Assembly: GCA_047638395.1 (NCBI GenBank)
Contig: JBLIMV010000023.1
Location: forward strand, 35,576 to 99,575
Direction: 5' to 3'
Source: CAXBCP01 sp047638395
GTDB lineage: Bacteria > Pseudomonadota > Alphaproteobacteria > MPNO01 > UBA830
Length of the DNA stretch: 64,000 nucleotides
The translations under genes were made by a program, and so were the position numbers. Each line of letters opens with the position of its first letter. The stretch's first letter is position 1. The notes under the pieces were generated by a model, which was given only the letters and a program-made list of their open reading frames with translations, ran no database searches and was not told the origin of the DNA. Positions 50,215 through 59,893 of this stretch are shown here, piece by piece.

Positions 50215-50529
50215 TCAGTTCGGGTGCTTTCGGGATTTTACGTAGTCGAGCGCTTCGAGGATAAAGGCTTCAAACTGATCTTCCAGCCGGCGGGGGATCA
50301 GTGCCCATTCCTTGAATCTTTTTTTCGTGAAATTGAATTCCTGTCCGGTCCCTGCGGCGATCAGCGCATCAACGCGATCCGCGGAGAGTTTGACGACCAG
50401 GGAGTCTTCCTGATCGAACATCATCGCGACGAAATCGCCCTCATAGCGCAGGCAAGGGGTTTGCATCATTGTCGATATTTCGACCCCGGGCTGCCGGGAG
50501 AGCATTTCCGCTATTTTGTTATACGGCAT
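50215..50529 (-). CDS. TfoX N-terminal-domain-like protein
   Basis: 104 residues. Pattern QTPCLRYEGDFVAMMFDQEDSLVVKLSADRVDALIAAGTGQEFNFTKKRFKEWALIP resembles the N-terminal domain of TfoX/Sxy (a MmcQ/YjbR-like fold) without the C-terminal part. The C-terminus is basic (LDYVKSRKHPN). Possible small regulatory or nucleic-acid-associated protein; not certain. A CtrA-type site lies about 45 nt upstream. Confidence 0.65.
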   Translation of the reverse strand: MPYNKIAEMLSRQPGVEISTMMQTPCLRYEGDFVAMMFDQEDSLVVKLSADRVDALIAAGTGQEFNFTKKRFKEWALIPRRLEDQFEAFILEALDYVKSRKHPN

Positions 50530-50571
50530 TTCAATGTCACGCTTTTCGATTACCCCTGCTCACCATAGCTA

Positions 50572-50586
50572 TTAACCCGAAATTAA
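50572..50586. promoter_or_regulatory. CtrA-type site TTAA-N7-TTAA in a divergent promoter region
   Basis: TTAACCCGAAATTAACC is an exact match to the full CtrA consensus, followed six nt later by a third TTAA (50593). It lies between the TfoX-N-like gene (minus) and glyQ (plus), 43 nt from the first and about 95 nt from the second. Confidence 0.5.
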
Positions 50587-50679
50587 CCATAATTAAGCGA
50601 GTCGCTGCCACCCGTTGACTCTCCCGGCGCGCGCCCCGTATTTTGCGGCGCAACATCACACCGGAATAGAGTACCCCGC

Positions 50680-51579
50680 ATGTCGCAGACAGACGCTGCC
50701 GACACGTCCTTTCAGTCGCTCATTCTTAAACTGCACGCCTATTGGGCGCGGCAGGGATGTGTGATCCTTCAGCCTTACGATATGGAGGTCGGCGCGGGCA
50801 CGTTTCACCCGGCAACGACCCTGCGGGCTTTGGGCCCTGACCCGTGGAAAGCGGCCTATGTACAGCCGTCGAGACGACCGACCGACGGGCGCTACGGCGA
50901 GAACCCCAATCGCCTGCAGCATTACTATCAGTATCAGGCGATCCTGAAGCCATCCCCGGCGAACGCGCAGGATCTGTATCTCGACAGCTTGCGTGAGCTT
51001 GGCATCGATCCGGACTATCACGATATCCGATTTGTCGAGGATGACTGGGAAAGCCCGACATTGGGCGCAGCCGGGCTGGGCTGGGAAGTCTGGTGCGACG
51101 GTATGGAAGTGACCCAGTTCACATATTTCCAGCAGGTCGGCGGCATCGAATGTAACCCGGTGGCGGTCGAACTCACCTACGGGCTGGAACGCCTCGCGAT
51201 GTATATTCAGGGGGTTGAGAACGTCTACGATCTCGACTTTAACGGCGCCCCGGGAGATCAACGTGTGTCCTACGGCGATGTGTTCCTGCGCGCCGAGAAG
51301 GAATTCTCGGCCTATAATTTCGAACACGCCGATACCGATCTGCTGTTCCAGCAATTCGCGTTCGCCGAACAGGAATGCCACGCGTTGCTGGCCAAGGGAC
51401 TGGCGCTGCCGGCCTATGACCAGTGCATCAAGGCAAGCCACGTCTTTAACCTGCTCGATGCGCGCAGCGCGATCAGCGTGACCGAACGCGCCTCCTATAT
51501 CGGCCGCGTCCGTGCGCTCGCCAAGGGAAGCTGCGAAACCTGGATCGGCGTCGACGACCGGGCCGAGGTGGCGGAATAA
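50680..51579 (+). CDS. glyQ: Glycyl-tRNA synthetase alpha subunit
   Basis: 299 residues, near the family's usual length. FQSLILKLHAYWARQGCVILQPYDMEVGAGTFHPATTLRALGPDPWKAAYVQPSRRPTDGRYGENPNRL is shown here by its motifs: QPYDMEVGAGT, YVQPSRRPTDGRYG and QYQAILKPSP. The class II signature and GIECNPVAVELTYGLERLAMYIQG complete it. Part of an alpha2-beta2 enzyme charging tRNA-Gly. The next gene starts 2 nt after the stop. Confidence 0.97.
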   Translation: MSQTDAADTSFQSLILKLHAYWARQGCVILQPYDMEVGAGTFHPATTLRALGPDPWKAAYVQPSRRPTDGRYGENPNRLQHYYQYQAILKPSPANAQDLYLDSLRELGIDPDYHDIRFVEDDWESPTLGAAGLGWEVWCDGMEVTQFTYFQQVGGIECNPVAVELTYGLERLAMYIQGVENVYDLDFNGAPGDQRVSYGDVFLRAEKEFSAYNFEHADTDLLFQQFAFAEQECHALLAKGLALPAYDQCIKASHVFNLLDARSAISVTERASYIGRVRALAKGSCETWIGVDDRAEVAE

Positions 51580-51581
51580 TC

Positions 51582-53681
51582 ATGGCTGAACTTTTACTTG
51601 AACTTTTCTCCGAAGAAATCCCTGCCCGCATGCAGGAACGTGCCGCCGATGACCTGAAGCGTCTCGTTACGGCAGGCCTGAAAGATGCCGGGCTCGCACA
51701 CGGCGACGCCCGCGCCTATGTCACGCCGCGGCGCCTGACGCTGGTGGTCGAGGATTTGCCCGAAAAACAGCCCGACCTGCGCGAAGAAAAACGAGGCCCC
51801 AAAGTCGATGCCCCGGAAAAGGCCATCGAAGGGTTTCTCAAGGCCAATGGGCTGACCCGGGAGGCGTGCGAGGAGCGCGCACTCGAAAAGGGCACCTTCC
51901 TGTTTGCCGTGGTCGAAAAGACCGGTGCCGAAACCCGGGACGTTCTGCCGGGTCTGCTGGAAAAAGCGATTGGCGATATGCCCTGGCCGAAGTCCATGCG
52001 CTGGGGCGCGGGTGACATGCGCTGGGTGCGCTCGCTAGAACGCGTGTTGTGCCTGTTCGGCAGCGATGTCCTGCCGCTCGCACTGCGCAACGATATTCCC
52101 TGTGGGAAAGCAACTTCGGGACACCGGTTCCTTGCGCCGGCGACATTTGAGGTCGACGGTTTTGCCGATTATGCGAACAAGCTGCGTCACGCTTTCGTCG
52201 TGCTCGATCGGGACGAACGGAAGGCGTATATTGCCGAACATGCCGAGGCGGCAGCTTCGGCAGAAGGCCTGAGCTTGCGCGACGATCCCGGCCTGCTCGA
52301 CGAAGTGACGGGGCTGGTCGAATGGCCGGTGGTCATGACCGGTAAAATCGATGATGAGTTCATGGACGTGCCGGATGAAGTGCTGATCACGTCGATGCGC
52401 GCCCATCAGAAGTATTTCTCCCTGTTGAATGCCGATGGCAGTCTTGCACCGCGTTTTGTTGTCGTCGCCAACACCGAAACCAAGGACGATGGCGCATCGA
52501 TCGTCGCCGGGAACGAGCGGGTCCTTCGGGCGCGCCTGTCTGACGCCAAATTCTTCTGGGACCAGGATCGCAGGAAGAAACTCGAAGACGGCGTGCCAAA
52601 GCTTGCCGACAGCGTGTTCCACGCCAAGCTCGGCACGATGGCGCAAAAGGTTGAACGCATCACCGCGCTGGCGGGCGAACTGGCGACGTTTATTCCGGGC
52701 TGCGATGCCGACCGGGCCATGCGGGCCGCCCACCTTGCCAAGGCCGACCTGGTCACCGAGATGGTTTACGAGTTCCCAGAGCTGCAGGGCACTATGGGGC
52801 GGTACTACGCGCTGAACGATGGCGAAGATGCTGCTGTCGCCGACGCTATCGCCGAACATTATTCCCCGGCCGGGCCCAATGATGATTGCCCGACCGCACC
52901 GGCATCGGTCGCTGTGGCCCTAGCCGACAAACTGGATACGCTGGTTGGCTTCTTCGCGGTCGATGAAAAACCGACCGGGTCACGCGACCCGTACGCGCTA
53001 CGCCGGGCCGCCCTTGGCATAATCCGCCTCGTGCTCGAAAACGGCCTGCGTCTGCCGCTGCGCGAAGCGCTGATGAAGGCCTATTGGGGTTATAGCGAAA
53101 CCGTGCCCGATTTTGAGGCGACGCTGGACGGCGGACACAAGCCTAAGATCCTCGGACGTGAGTTGCTCGATTTCTTTGCCGACCGGCTCAAGGTTCATCT
53201 GCGCGAGCGGGGCGTGCGTCATGATCATGTCGAGGCCGTTTTTGCCCTCGGCAATGAAGATGACCTGGTGCGGTTGATCGCGCGGGTCGATGCGCTATCC
53301 GGATTTCTTGCGAGCGATGACGGTGAAAACCTGGTGGCTGCCTATAAACGCGCCTCCAACATCGTCGCGATCGAAGAAAAGAAGGACGGGGTATCGTTTG
53401 ACGGCGAGATCGCCATCGAGAAACTCGCGCAGGATGAAGAACGCGCGCTTGTCGAGGGGCTGAGCGCATCGGCGGCACAGGCAATCGCGGCCATCGATGT
53501 CGAAAAATATGTCGAAGCCATGGAAGCGATGTCGACCCTGCGTGCGCCGGTGGATCTGTTCTTCGACAAGGTTACCGTCAATGCCGACGACGCCGATATC
53601 CGCATCAACCGTTTGCGGCTGCTGTCGCAGTTTCGATCCACCCTCGGCCAGATCGCCGATTTTTCCCGTATTGAGAGTTAA
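51582..53681 (+). CDS. glyS: Glycyl-tRNA synthetase beta subunit
   Basis: 699 residues. AELLLELFSEEIPARMQ is the hallmark N-terminus of GlyS, followed by YVTPRRLTLVVEDLP, DVPDEVLITSMRAHQKYFSLLNADGSLAPRF and a C-terminal HD-like/anticodon-binding part (LADKLDTLVGFFAVDEKPTGSRDPYALRRAALGIIRL). It completes the heterotetramer with GlyQ and contacts tRNA-Gly. Operon glyQ-glyS-ppdK, 3 nt gap to ppdK. Confidence 0.97.
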   Translation: MAELLLELFSEEIPARMQERAADDLKRLVTAGLKDAGLAHGDARAYVTPRRLTLVVEDLPEKQPDLREEKRGPKVDAPEKAIEGFLKANGLTREACEERALEKGTFLFAVVEKTGAETRDVLPGLLEKAIGDMPWPKSMRWGAGDMRWVRSLERVLCLFGSDVLPLALRNDIPCGKATSGHRFLAPATFEVDGFADYANKLRHAFVVLDRDERKAYIAEHAEAAASAEGLSLRDDPGLLDEVTGLVEWPVVMTGKIDDEFMDVPDEVLITSMRAHQKYFSLLNADGSLAPRFVVVANTETKDDGASIVAGNERVLRARLSDAKFFWDQDRRKKLEDGVPKLADSVFHAKLGTMAQKVERITALAGELATFIPGCDADRAMRAAHLAKADLVTEMVYEFPELQGTMGRYYALNDGEDAAVADAIAEHYSPAGPNDDCPTAPASVAVALADKLDTLVGFFAVDEKPTGSRDPYALRRAALGIIRLVLENGLRLPLREALMKAYWGYSETVPDFEATLDGGHKPKILGRELLDFFADRLKVHLRERGVRHDHVEAVFALGNEDDLVRLIARVDALSGFLASDDGENLVAAYKRASNIVAIEEKKDGVSFDGEIAIEKLAQDEERALVEGLSASAAQAIAAIDVEKYVEAMEAMSTLRAPVDLFFDKVTVNADDADIRINRLRLLSQFRSTLGQIADFSRIES

Positions 53682-53684
53682 GCC

Positions 53685-56357
53685 ATGACCGACACGCAAT
53701 GGGTTTATCGTTTCGGCGGCGGCAATGCCGAAGGCGATGCCAGCATGAAAAACCTGCTCGGGGGCAAAGGCGCCAATCTGGCTGAAATGTGCTCGCTTGG
53801 TCTACCGGTGCCGCCCGGGTTTACGATCTCCACGGCTTTGTGCACGGCCTATTACGACAACGATGAGAATTATCCGGCAGAACTTGCAGGCCAGGTCGAC
53901 GCGGCGCTCGCGTTTATCGAGGGAACGGTCGACGCGATGTTCGGCGATACCGACAACCCGCTGCTGGTCTCGGTGCGTTCGGGCGCGCGCGTCTCGATGC
54001 CGGGCATGATGGACACGGTTCTTAACCTCGGTCTCAACGACGTCACCGTCGAAGGCCTGGCGAAGAAAAGCGGCGATGCCCGTTTTGCGTGGGATTCATA
54101 CCGCCGTTTTATCCAGATGTATGGCGATGTGGTGCTCGGTGTCGATCACGACCATTTCGAAGAAATTATCGACACCCAGAAGATGATGGGCGGCTTTGCG
54201 CTTGATACCGATCTCGGTGCCGATGACTGGAAAGCCGTCGCCAGGGGGTTCCTTGAGCGCGTTGAGGACGAGACCGGCAAGGCGTTTCCGCAGGACCCGC
54301 GCGACCAGCTCTGGGGCGCGATAACGGCGGTGTTCGGTTCCTGGCAGAATGACCGGGCCAATACCTATCGGCGGCTGCACGGCATTTCCGATAGCTGGGG
54401 CACAGCGGTCAACGTGCAGGCGATGGTGTTCGGCAATATGGGCCAGGACTGCGCGACCGGTGTCGCCTTCACGCGCGACCCGTCGACCGGCGAAGATATG
54501 TTCTACGGCGAATATCTGGTCAACGCGCAGGGCGAAGACGTCGTCGCCGGTATCCGTACGCCGCAACATCTGACAATCGCGGGCAAGGACGCCCAGGGTT
54601 CTGATCTGCCGGCGATGGAAGAAGTCATGCCCGAGGTGTTCGGCCAGCTCGACGAGGTGCGTCTCAACCTCGAAAAGCATTACCGCGACATGCAGGATAT
54701 CGAATTCACTGTCCAGCAGAACAAGCTGTGGATGCTGCAGACCCGGTCGGGCAAGCGCACCGCAAAGGCCGCGCTGAAAATTGCCTGCGATATGGTTGCC
54801 GAGGGGCTGATCACGAAGGACGAAGCGGTTTCGCGCGTGGAGCCGGAATCGCTCGACCAGCTCCTGCATCCGACGCTCGATCCCGATGCGCCGCGCGACC
54901 TGCTGACCCGGGGGCTGCCGGCATCGCCGGGGGCAGCGTCGGGCAAGGTCGTGTTCTCCTCAGACGAGGCAGAGACGATGGCGGCTGCCGGTGAGGCAGT
55001 TATTCTGGTCCGTATCGAGACCAGCCCCGAAGATATTCACGGCATGCATGCCGCCCAGGGCATCCTGACCAGCCGTGGCGGTATGACCAGCCACGCGGCC
55101 GTTGTCGCGCGCGGCATGGGACGCCCCTGCGTCTCCGGCGCGGGCGATCTGCGGATTGATTATGCGACGCAGAAACTGACAGTGCTCGGGCGCGAAATCG
55201 CGGCCGGCGATATCATGACCATCGACGGTGCCTCCGGTGAGGTCATGGCCGGCGAAGTGCCGACGCGTCAGCCGGAACTGTCGGGCGATTTCGGTACGCT
55301 GATGGAATGGGTCGACGATATCCGCGTGCTCAAGGTCCGCACAAACGCCGAGACCCCGCTGGATGCCAAGACCGCGCTTGATTTTGGCGCCGAGGGAATC
55401 GGGCTCTGCCGGACCGAGCATATGTTCTTCGATGCCGAGCGGATTATCGCGGTTCGCGAGATGATCCTGGCCAGCAACGAGGCTGGCCGTCGCGCCGCGC
55501 TCGAAAAAATTCTGCCGATGCAGCGCCAGGACTTTGTTGAACTGTTCAAGATCATGGCGGGCAAGCCGGTGACCATCCGCCTACTGGATCCGCCCCTGCA
55601 CGAATTTCTGCCGCACAGCCCGGAAGAAATGCAGCAGGTCGCTGAAGCCTCCGGCGTGGCGGTCGAAGAACTGCGTATCCGCGCCGCGGAGCTTGCAGAG
55701 GTTAATCCGATGCTCGGCCATCGTGGCTGCCGGCTGGGGATCTCCTATCCGGAGATTTCCGAAATGCAGGCGCGGGCGATCTTCGAGGCCGCGATAGAGG
55801 TCTCCAAAACCGCCGACGCGCCGGTCGAGCCCGAGGTAATGATCCCGCTGGTGTCGGACCCAAAAGAATTCGACATGCTGCGTGAGCGCATCGTCGCGGT
55901 TGCAGCAGAAGTGTTCGCGGAAACCGGCAGCGAGGTGCCGTATCTGGTCGGCACCATGATCGAACTGCCGCGGGCAGCGTTGCTGGCAGGCGAAATTGCC
56001 GAAGGGGCTGAGTTCTTTTCCTTCGGTACCAACGATCTCACCCAGACCACGTTCGGCCTGTCGCGCGACGACACCGCCGGTCTGCTGAAGGAATATGCCC
56101 GTCGTGGCATTTTCGAAACCGACCCCTTCGTGTCGATCGATATCGACGGTGTCGGCGAGCTCGTCAAGATTGCCGCCGAGCGCGGCCGCGCGACACGGCC
56201 CGACATCAAGCTCGGCATCTGTGGCGAACATGGCGGCGATCCGGCATCGGTGCATTTCTGTGCCGAGATCGGCCTCGATTACGTTTCCTGCTCGCCCTAC
56301 CGTGTGCCGATTGCCCGGCTGGCGGCGGCCCAGGCAGCGATGAAGGCGCGCGGATAA
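53685..56357 (+). CDS. ppdK: Pyruvate, phosphate dikinase
   Basis: 890 residues. The three PPDK domains are in order: the ATP-grasp part (GGKGANLAEMCSLGLPVPPGFTI, FTRDPSTGEDMFYGEYL, EDVVAGIRTPQ), the phospho-His domain with catalytic His about residue 470 in SRGGMTSHAAVVARGMGRPCV, and the PEP-binding barrel ending GICGEHGGDPASVHF with the active Cys. It converts ATP, phosphate and pyruvate reversibly to AMP, PPi and PEP, useful for gluconeogenic growth on acids. Start follows glyS after 3 nt. Confidence 0.97.
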   Translation: MTDTQWVYRFGGGNAEGDASMKNLLGGKGANLAEMCSLGLPVPPGFTISTALCTAYYDNDENYPAELAGQVDAALAFIEGTVDAMFGDTDNPLLVSVRSGARVSMPGMMDTVLNLGLNDVTVEGLAKKSGDARFAWDSYRRFIQMYGDVVLGVDHDHFEEIIDTQKMMGGFALDTDLGADDWKAVARGFLERVEDETGKAFPQDPRDQLWGAITAVFGSWQNDRANTYRRLHGISDSWGTAVNVQAMVFGNMGQDCATGVAFTRDPSTGEDMFYGEYLVNAQGEDVVAGIRTPQHLTIAGKDAQGSDLPAMEEVMPEVFGQLDEVRLNLEKHYRDMQDIEFTVQQNKLWMLQTRSGKRTAKAALKIACDMVAEGLITKDEAVSRVEPESLDQLLHPTLDPDAPRDLLTRGLPASPGAASGKVVFSSDEAETMAAAGEAVILVRIETSPEDIHGMHAAQGILTSRGGMTSHAAVVARGMGRPCVSGAGDLRIDYATQKLTVLGREIAAGDIMTIDGASGEVMAGEVPTRQPELSGDFGTLMEWVDDIRVLKVRTNAETPLDAKTALDFGAEGIGLCRTEHMFFDAERIIAVREMILASNEAGRRAALEKILPMQRQDFVELFKIMAGKPVTIRLLDPPLHEFLPHSPEEMQQVAEASGVAVEELRIRAAELAEVNPMLGHRGCRLGISYPEISEMQARAIFEAAIEVSKTADAPVEPEVMIPLVSDPKEFDMLRERIVAVAAEVFAETGSEVPYLVGTMIELPRAALLAGEIAEGAEFFSFGTNDLTQTTFGLSRDDTAGLLKEYARRGIFETDPFVSIDIDGVGELVKIAAERGRATRPDIKLGICGEHGGDPASVHFCAEIGLDYVSCSPYRVPIARLAAAQAAMKARG

Positions 56358-56704
56358 CCGACGCTTCTGCAGCGTGCCGGATGCGGGCCACGGCTTCGGC
56401 CGCCTGAGCCGCCAGCTTCATATTTTCGACGCGCTCAAAAAGGCGATATCGGGGGACTGAGGCCCAAAGCCAATACAGCCCTTGCCAAGGGACCATCTCT
56501 ATCGCATAACGAGGCTGCCGGATTGGAGCTGCCCACCGTATGTAAAGCGGCCGGTCACGTTCCTGGTCGCTAGATGAAACGACCTAGGCCAACACCTGAT
56601 CACAAGGCGAATACCTGCTTCCATAGCGACGGTCGCTAGGCAATCAGAGCTAGGACAACGGTTGTGGCGTTGAAATTTATGCAAAACGATAGAGATAATG
56701 TGAG
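56358..56704. other. Intergenic region after ppdK with a possible gene remnant
   Basis: 347 nt. In plus frame from 56374 a short open stretch reads VPDAGHGFGRLSRQLHIFDALKKAISGD before a stop at about 56458-56460. It has a GC-rich third position and resembles the tail of an alpha/beta hydrolase (D-x-G-H-G-F). No start region remains. The rest shows no clear gene or terminator. Confidence 0.3.
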
Positions 56705-57082
56705 ATGAAGAACTATGAGCCCGGTTTCGCTGATCGGTTGAACGTCGCAGCGAAGGCCAAGCGGGGCCAGATTGTAAAGGCGAAGGCCAACAATCCCGCC
56801 AACGACCCGAAGTTTGCCGAACAGCAGGCCGCCCGGCGGGAGGCCGCGATCGCGCGGGAGGCCCGCAAAGCCGAACGCCTGGCAGAACGCAAAGCAGCAA
56901 AGCTTGCCGATGCGGCCCGCAAAGCTGAAGAAGAGATCGCCCGCGAGGCCGCCCTAAAGGCCGAAGAGGAGCGTCAGGCCGCCGAAGTGGTCAAACAGGC
57001 TGCCGACAAGATCGCTCATGAAGCTGAGCGTAAGGCGGAGCGTGACCGCCGGTATGCCGCGCGCAAGGCGCGCAAAAGATAA
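56705..57082 (+). CDS. DUF6481-like charged coiled-coil protein
   Basis: 125 residues. The opening KNYEPGFADRLNVAAKAKRGQIVKAK and KFAEQQAARREAAIAREARKAERLAERKAAK are of the DUF6481 type. The remainder is Ala/Glu/Lys/Arg-rich with no Pro after residue 45 and looks like one long helix. No signal or Cys. Role unknown; such proteins often bind nucleic acids or act as stress-related small proteins in alphaproteobacteria. GAGATAATGTG lies upstream of the ATG. Confidence 0.68.
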   Translation: MKNYEPGFADRLNVAAKAKRGQIVKAKANNPANDPKFAEQQAARREAAIAREARKAERLAERKAAKLADAARKAEEEIAREAALKAEEERQAAEVVKQAADKIAHEAERKAERDRRYAARKARKR

Positions 57083-57122
57083 TACTTTCGCGTCAAAGCC
57101 TGCCGATCATGCTCGCCTTGAG

Positions 57123-58016
57123 CTAAAATTCAGCCCAGTCGGGTTTCGCCGGCGTAATCGCCACACCATCGACCGTCAGACCGCCTTTTTCGACCAGATC
57201 GAGACGGAGCAGGGCGATTCCGTGGCCGGCGACCGCCGAGCGGACTTCACCAGCATCGACATCGCCGCATTTGACGCCCGAACCGTCGGCGATCCCGTCT
57301 TTGCCGGCATCGAAGGTGATCGGAAACAGGCGTTTCTTGACCAAATGCCGGTGTTTCATCCGTGCGGTGACTTCCTGGCCGACATAGCAGCCTTTTTCGA
57401 AATCAACGCCGTGGAGTTCATCGAACCCGGATTCGAGCGGCATCGATTTGTCGGCGATCAGGTCTGTGCCGGTATCGGGAATGCCGAGCGAGATGCGCAG
57501 AGCGTCGTATGCGGCCCGGTTTGTTTCCAATTGGACCGTGTCGGTGGGGAACGTGTCGTCCTCGTCAACCAGGCGGATCGTCCGCTCGCCCATGCTGGCA
57601 TGGCGCGGATCAATGTAGGAAACGCCATCGAAGCGGGTTTTGGCCGTGCCTGCGGGCTGGGATTCTCCCGCCTCATCACCAGTCTCGTCGCCGACCAGCA
57701 TCACACCGACCTCCCACGTGTCGGATTCGTCGGCGATTTCGACCTTCGAGCGCAGGCGGTACATGGTCAGACGTTTGATCAGGTCGGGAATCCGGTCCCG
57801 CTTGCAGTCGAGCAGAAGGCGGTCCTTATGCTGGACGATAAAGAAATCATGGAGAAACTTGCCCTGCGGGGTCAGCAGCGCTGCGTAAATCGCGCAGGTT
57901 GGCGAAACCCGCTGGATATCGTTCGTGATCAGACCCTGCAGGAAATCCCGGGCCGGGTCGCCCGAAACGGCGATAACGCCGCGCATTGCCAGCGGTACGT
58001 GAACTTTCATCTTCAT
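57123..58016 (-). CDS. ygfZ: Folate-dependent Fe-S assembly/repair protein YgfZ
   Basis: 297 residues. It has the GcvT-like fold with IAVSGDPARDFLQGLITNDIQRV, FIVQHKDRLLLDCKRD and the diagnostic motif DFEKGCYVGQEVTARMKHR (K-G-C-[FY]-x-G-Q-E, about residue 210-230). YgfZ proteins help maintain certain Fe-S enzymes, such as MiaB, using folate. The gene stands alone between the DUF6481-like gene and the divergent glycan operon. Confidence 0.92.
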   Translation of the reverse strand: MKMKVHVPLAMRGVIAVSGDPARDFLQGLITNDIQRVSPTCAIYAALLTPQGKFLHDFFIVQHKDRLLLDCKRDRIPDLIKRLTMYRLRSKVEIADESDTWEVGVMLVGDETGDEAGESQPAGTAKTRFDGVSYIDPRHASMGERTIRLVDEDDTFPTDTVQLETNRAAYDALRISLGIPDTGTDLIADKSMPLESGFDELHGVDFEKGCYVGQEVTARMKHRHLVKKRLFPITFDAGKDGIADGSGVKCGDVDAGEVRSAVAGHGIALLRLDLVEKGGLTVDGVAITPAKPDWAEF

Positions 58017-58091
58017 GACTGATATTTCCTTCTCCCTGCTAATTAGAGCTTTGACGTGGATTTATCCAGTCTTGCAGCTATAACTCGGCCC

Positions 58092-58856
58092 ATGACCGCT
58101 GAAAAATGTGTCCTGTCCGCCGTAATCTCCATTCGCAACGAGGAAGCCCAGCTTGCCGACTGCCTGGAGCGGCTTTCGTTTGCCGATGAGATCGTCGTGC
58201 TGCTCGATGACTGCACCGACGGCTCACGCCATATTGCCGCGCGCTTTACCGACCGTCTGATCGACGGCAACTGGGCCGTCGAGGGCGACCGGCGCAATGC
58301 GGGCATAGAAGCCTGCCGCGGCGAGTGGATCTTCGAGATCGATGCCGATGAACGCGTGCCCGATACGCTGGCGGCTGAAATTCGCGCGACCATCGCGACC
58401 ACCACCAGCGATTGGCACGGCATCCGGGTCGACAATTATATCGGCGACCGTCGGGTGCGCTACGGCTGGGGCGCGTCCTATGGCAAGAATCAGTATCCCG
58501 GCCTGTTCCGCAAGGGCGCCAAGGCCTGGGGGCGCCAGCGGGTGCATCCGGCACTGACGTTTACCGGCACCGAAGGCGCGCCGCTGACCCACCGCATAGA
58601 CCATTACGTCGACCGGAACATCTCCGACATGATACGGCGGCTCGATTCCTACACGACGGCGCGTGCCCGTGACATCCGCGAGAACGGCGACGGCGGCACC
58701 TATGCCCGGAATCTGCGGCGTATCTTCTCGCGGTCGTGGAAGTGCTACGTGTCGCGCAAGGGATACCGCGAAGGAAAATACGGCGTGATGATCGCGATAT
58801 TCGCTGGGTTGTACCCGATCCTGTCCTACCTGAAAGCGACGCTGGAGGAGAACTGA
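58092..58856 (+). CDS. Glycosyltransferase family 2, WaaE/KdtX-like
   Basis: 254 residues. LSAVISIRNEEAQLADCLERLSFADEIVVLLDDCTDGSRHIAARFTD is the GT-A start, and EACRGEWIFEIDADERVP holds the DxD (DAD). The later YPGLFRKGAKAWGRQRVHPALTF and GKYGVMIAIFAGLYPILSYLKATLEE fit the WaaE (lipopolysaccharide core beta-glucosyltransferase) group. No membrane span is certain except a weak final helix. ATG chosen at MTAEKCV; a GTG 12 codons upstream is possible. First of four overlapping genes. Confidence 0.86.
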   Translation: MTAEKCVLSAVISIRNEEAQLADCLERLSFADEIVVLLDDCTDGSRHIAARFTDRLIDGNWAVEGDRRNAGIEACRGEWIFEIDADERVPDTLAAEIRATIATTTSDWHGIRVDNYIGDRRVRYGWGASYGKNQYPGLFRKGAKAWGRQRVHPALTFTGTEGAPLTHRIDHYVDRNISDMIRRLDSYTTARARDIRENGDGGTYARNLRRIFSRSWKCYVSRKGYREGKYGVMIAIFAGLYPILSYLKATLEEN

Positions 58857-59893
58857 TGGCCGCCATCGTGATGGCAGATGACGGCATCGCCTTCGATGGC
58901 GATTCACTGGCGCGCGGCCCCCTGGGTGGCGCGGAAACGGCCTTCATCTCGCTGGCCGAAGCGCTCGCCGCACGTGGACACGATGTCACGATCCATAACC
59001 GGTGCGGTGCGCCGATGACCCGCTTCGGCGTCAATTGGGAGCCGCTTGAAAAAGGCCTGCCCGAGGCCGCCGATCTGTATATCGCCAATCGTGGTGACAG
59101 GTTGCTGCCCGCAGTGCCCGGCGCGCGTTCAAGGGTGTTCTGGATCCATAACCCGGCCGGTTATCTCAAAAAATGGCGTTATATCTCCAAACTGTTCCGC
59201 TGGCGTCCGACCATTGTGTTTTCGTCCGCCTTCCATGCCGCTTCCTTCGCCCCGTGGCTGCCATCGGGCGGCAAGGCGACGATCCCTTACGGGATTTCGA
59301 ACGTCTTCCTTGATGCCGCACCGCCCGCCACACCGCCGGCGCCACGCGTTGCCTTTACGTCCAGCCCGCTGCGGTCGCTCGACTGGTTGATGGAATTGTG
59401 GGCGGCGGAAATACATCCCCATCTGCCGGCGGCGGAACTGCACGTGTTTTCCAGCCCGAAGACCTATGGCGATCACGGCGATGCGCGCGCCGCCCAGATG
59501 AACGCGGTGCTTGACCGCGCGTCTGCGCTGTCCGGGTCGGGCGTGGTGCTGCGCGACCCGTTGCCCAAGGCCGAACTGGCGGTCGAGCTTGCAGGCTTCC
59601 GGGCGCTGCTCTATCGCGGCGACCCTGGCGAGACCTATTGCCTGGCAGTGGGTGAGGCCCAGGCGGTCGGGATACCCAGTATCGTGCAGGATATCGGCTG
59701 TGTGGCCGAGCGTGTGGTCGATGGTGTGACGGGATATGTCGCGGCCGACGATGCGGCCTTCGCAGAGCGCGCAATTGCTTTGTTGTCGGATGATGCGCTC
59801 TGGCGGGCACAGCATGAAGCGGCTCTCGCCCAGCAACGCAACTGGCGCTGGGACGACGCTGCGGCGGCGTTCGAGCGTTTCGTGCCCGCATGA
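58856..59893 (+). CDS. Glycosyltransferase family 4-like protein
   Basis: 345 residues; start overlaps the previous stop (TGATG). ADDGIAFDGDSLARGPLGGAETAFISLAEALAARGHDVTIHN carries the G-G-A-E glycine loop of GT-B enzymes; the C-terminal half has YRGDPGETYCLAVGEAQAVGIPSIVQDIGCVAERV, the family's E-x7-E donor region. It would move sugar from a nucleotide donor to a growing glycan, likely LPS core or O-antigen. Confidence 0.86.
   Translation: MAAIVMADDGIAFDGDSLARGPLGGAETAFISLAEALAARGHDVTIHNRCGAPMTRFGVNWEPLEKGLPEAADLYIANRGDRLLPAVPGARSRVFWIHNPAGYLKKWRYISKLFRWRPTIVFSSAFHAASFAPWLPSGGKATIPYGISNVFLDAAPPATPPAPRVAFTSSPLRSLDWLMELWAAEIHPHLPAAELHVFSSPKTYGDHGDARAAQMNAVLDRASALSGSGVVLRDPLPKAELAVELAGFRALLYRGDPGETYCLAVGEAQAVGIPSIVQDIGCVAERVVDGVTGYVAADDAAFAERAIALLSDDALWRAQHEAALAQQRNWRWDDAAAAFERFVPA

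Noticed and set aside
56206..56496. 96-codon minus-strand open frame over the 3' end of ppdK
   Set aside because: The N-terminal part looks partly protein-like, but the second half is plain antisense of ppdK and no homology is recognised.
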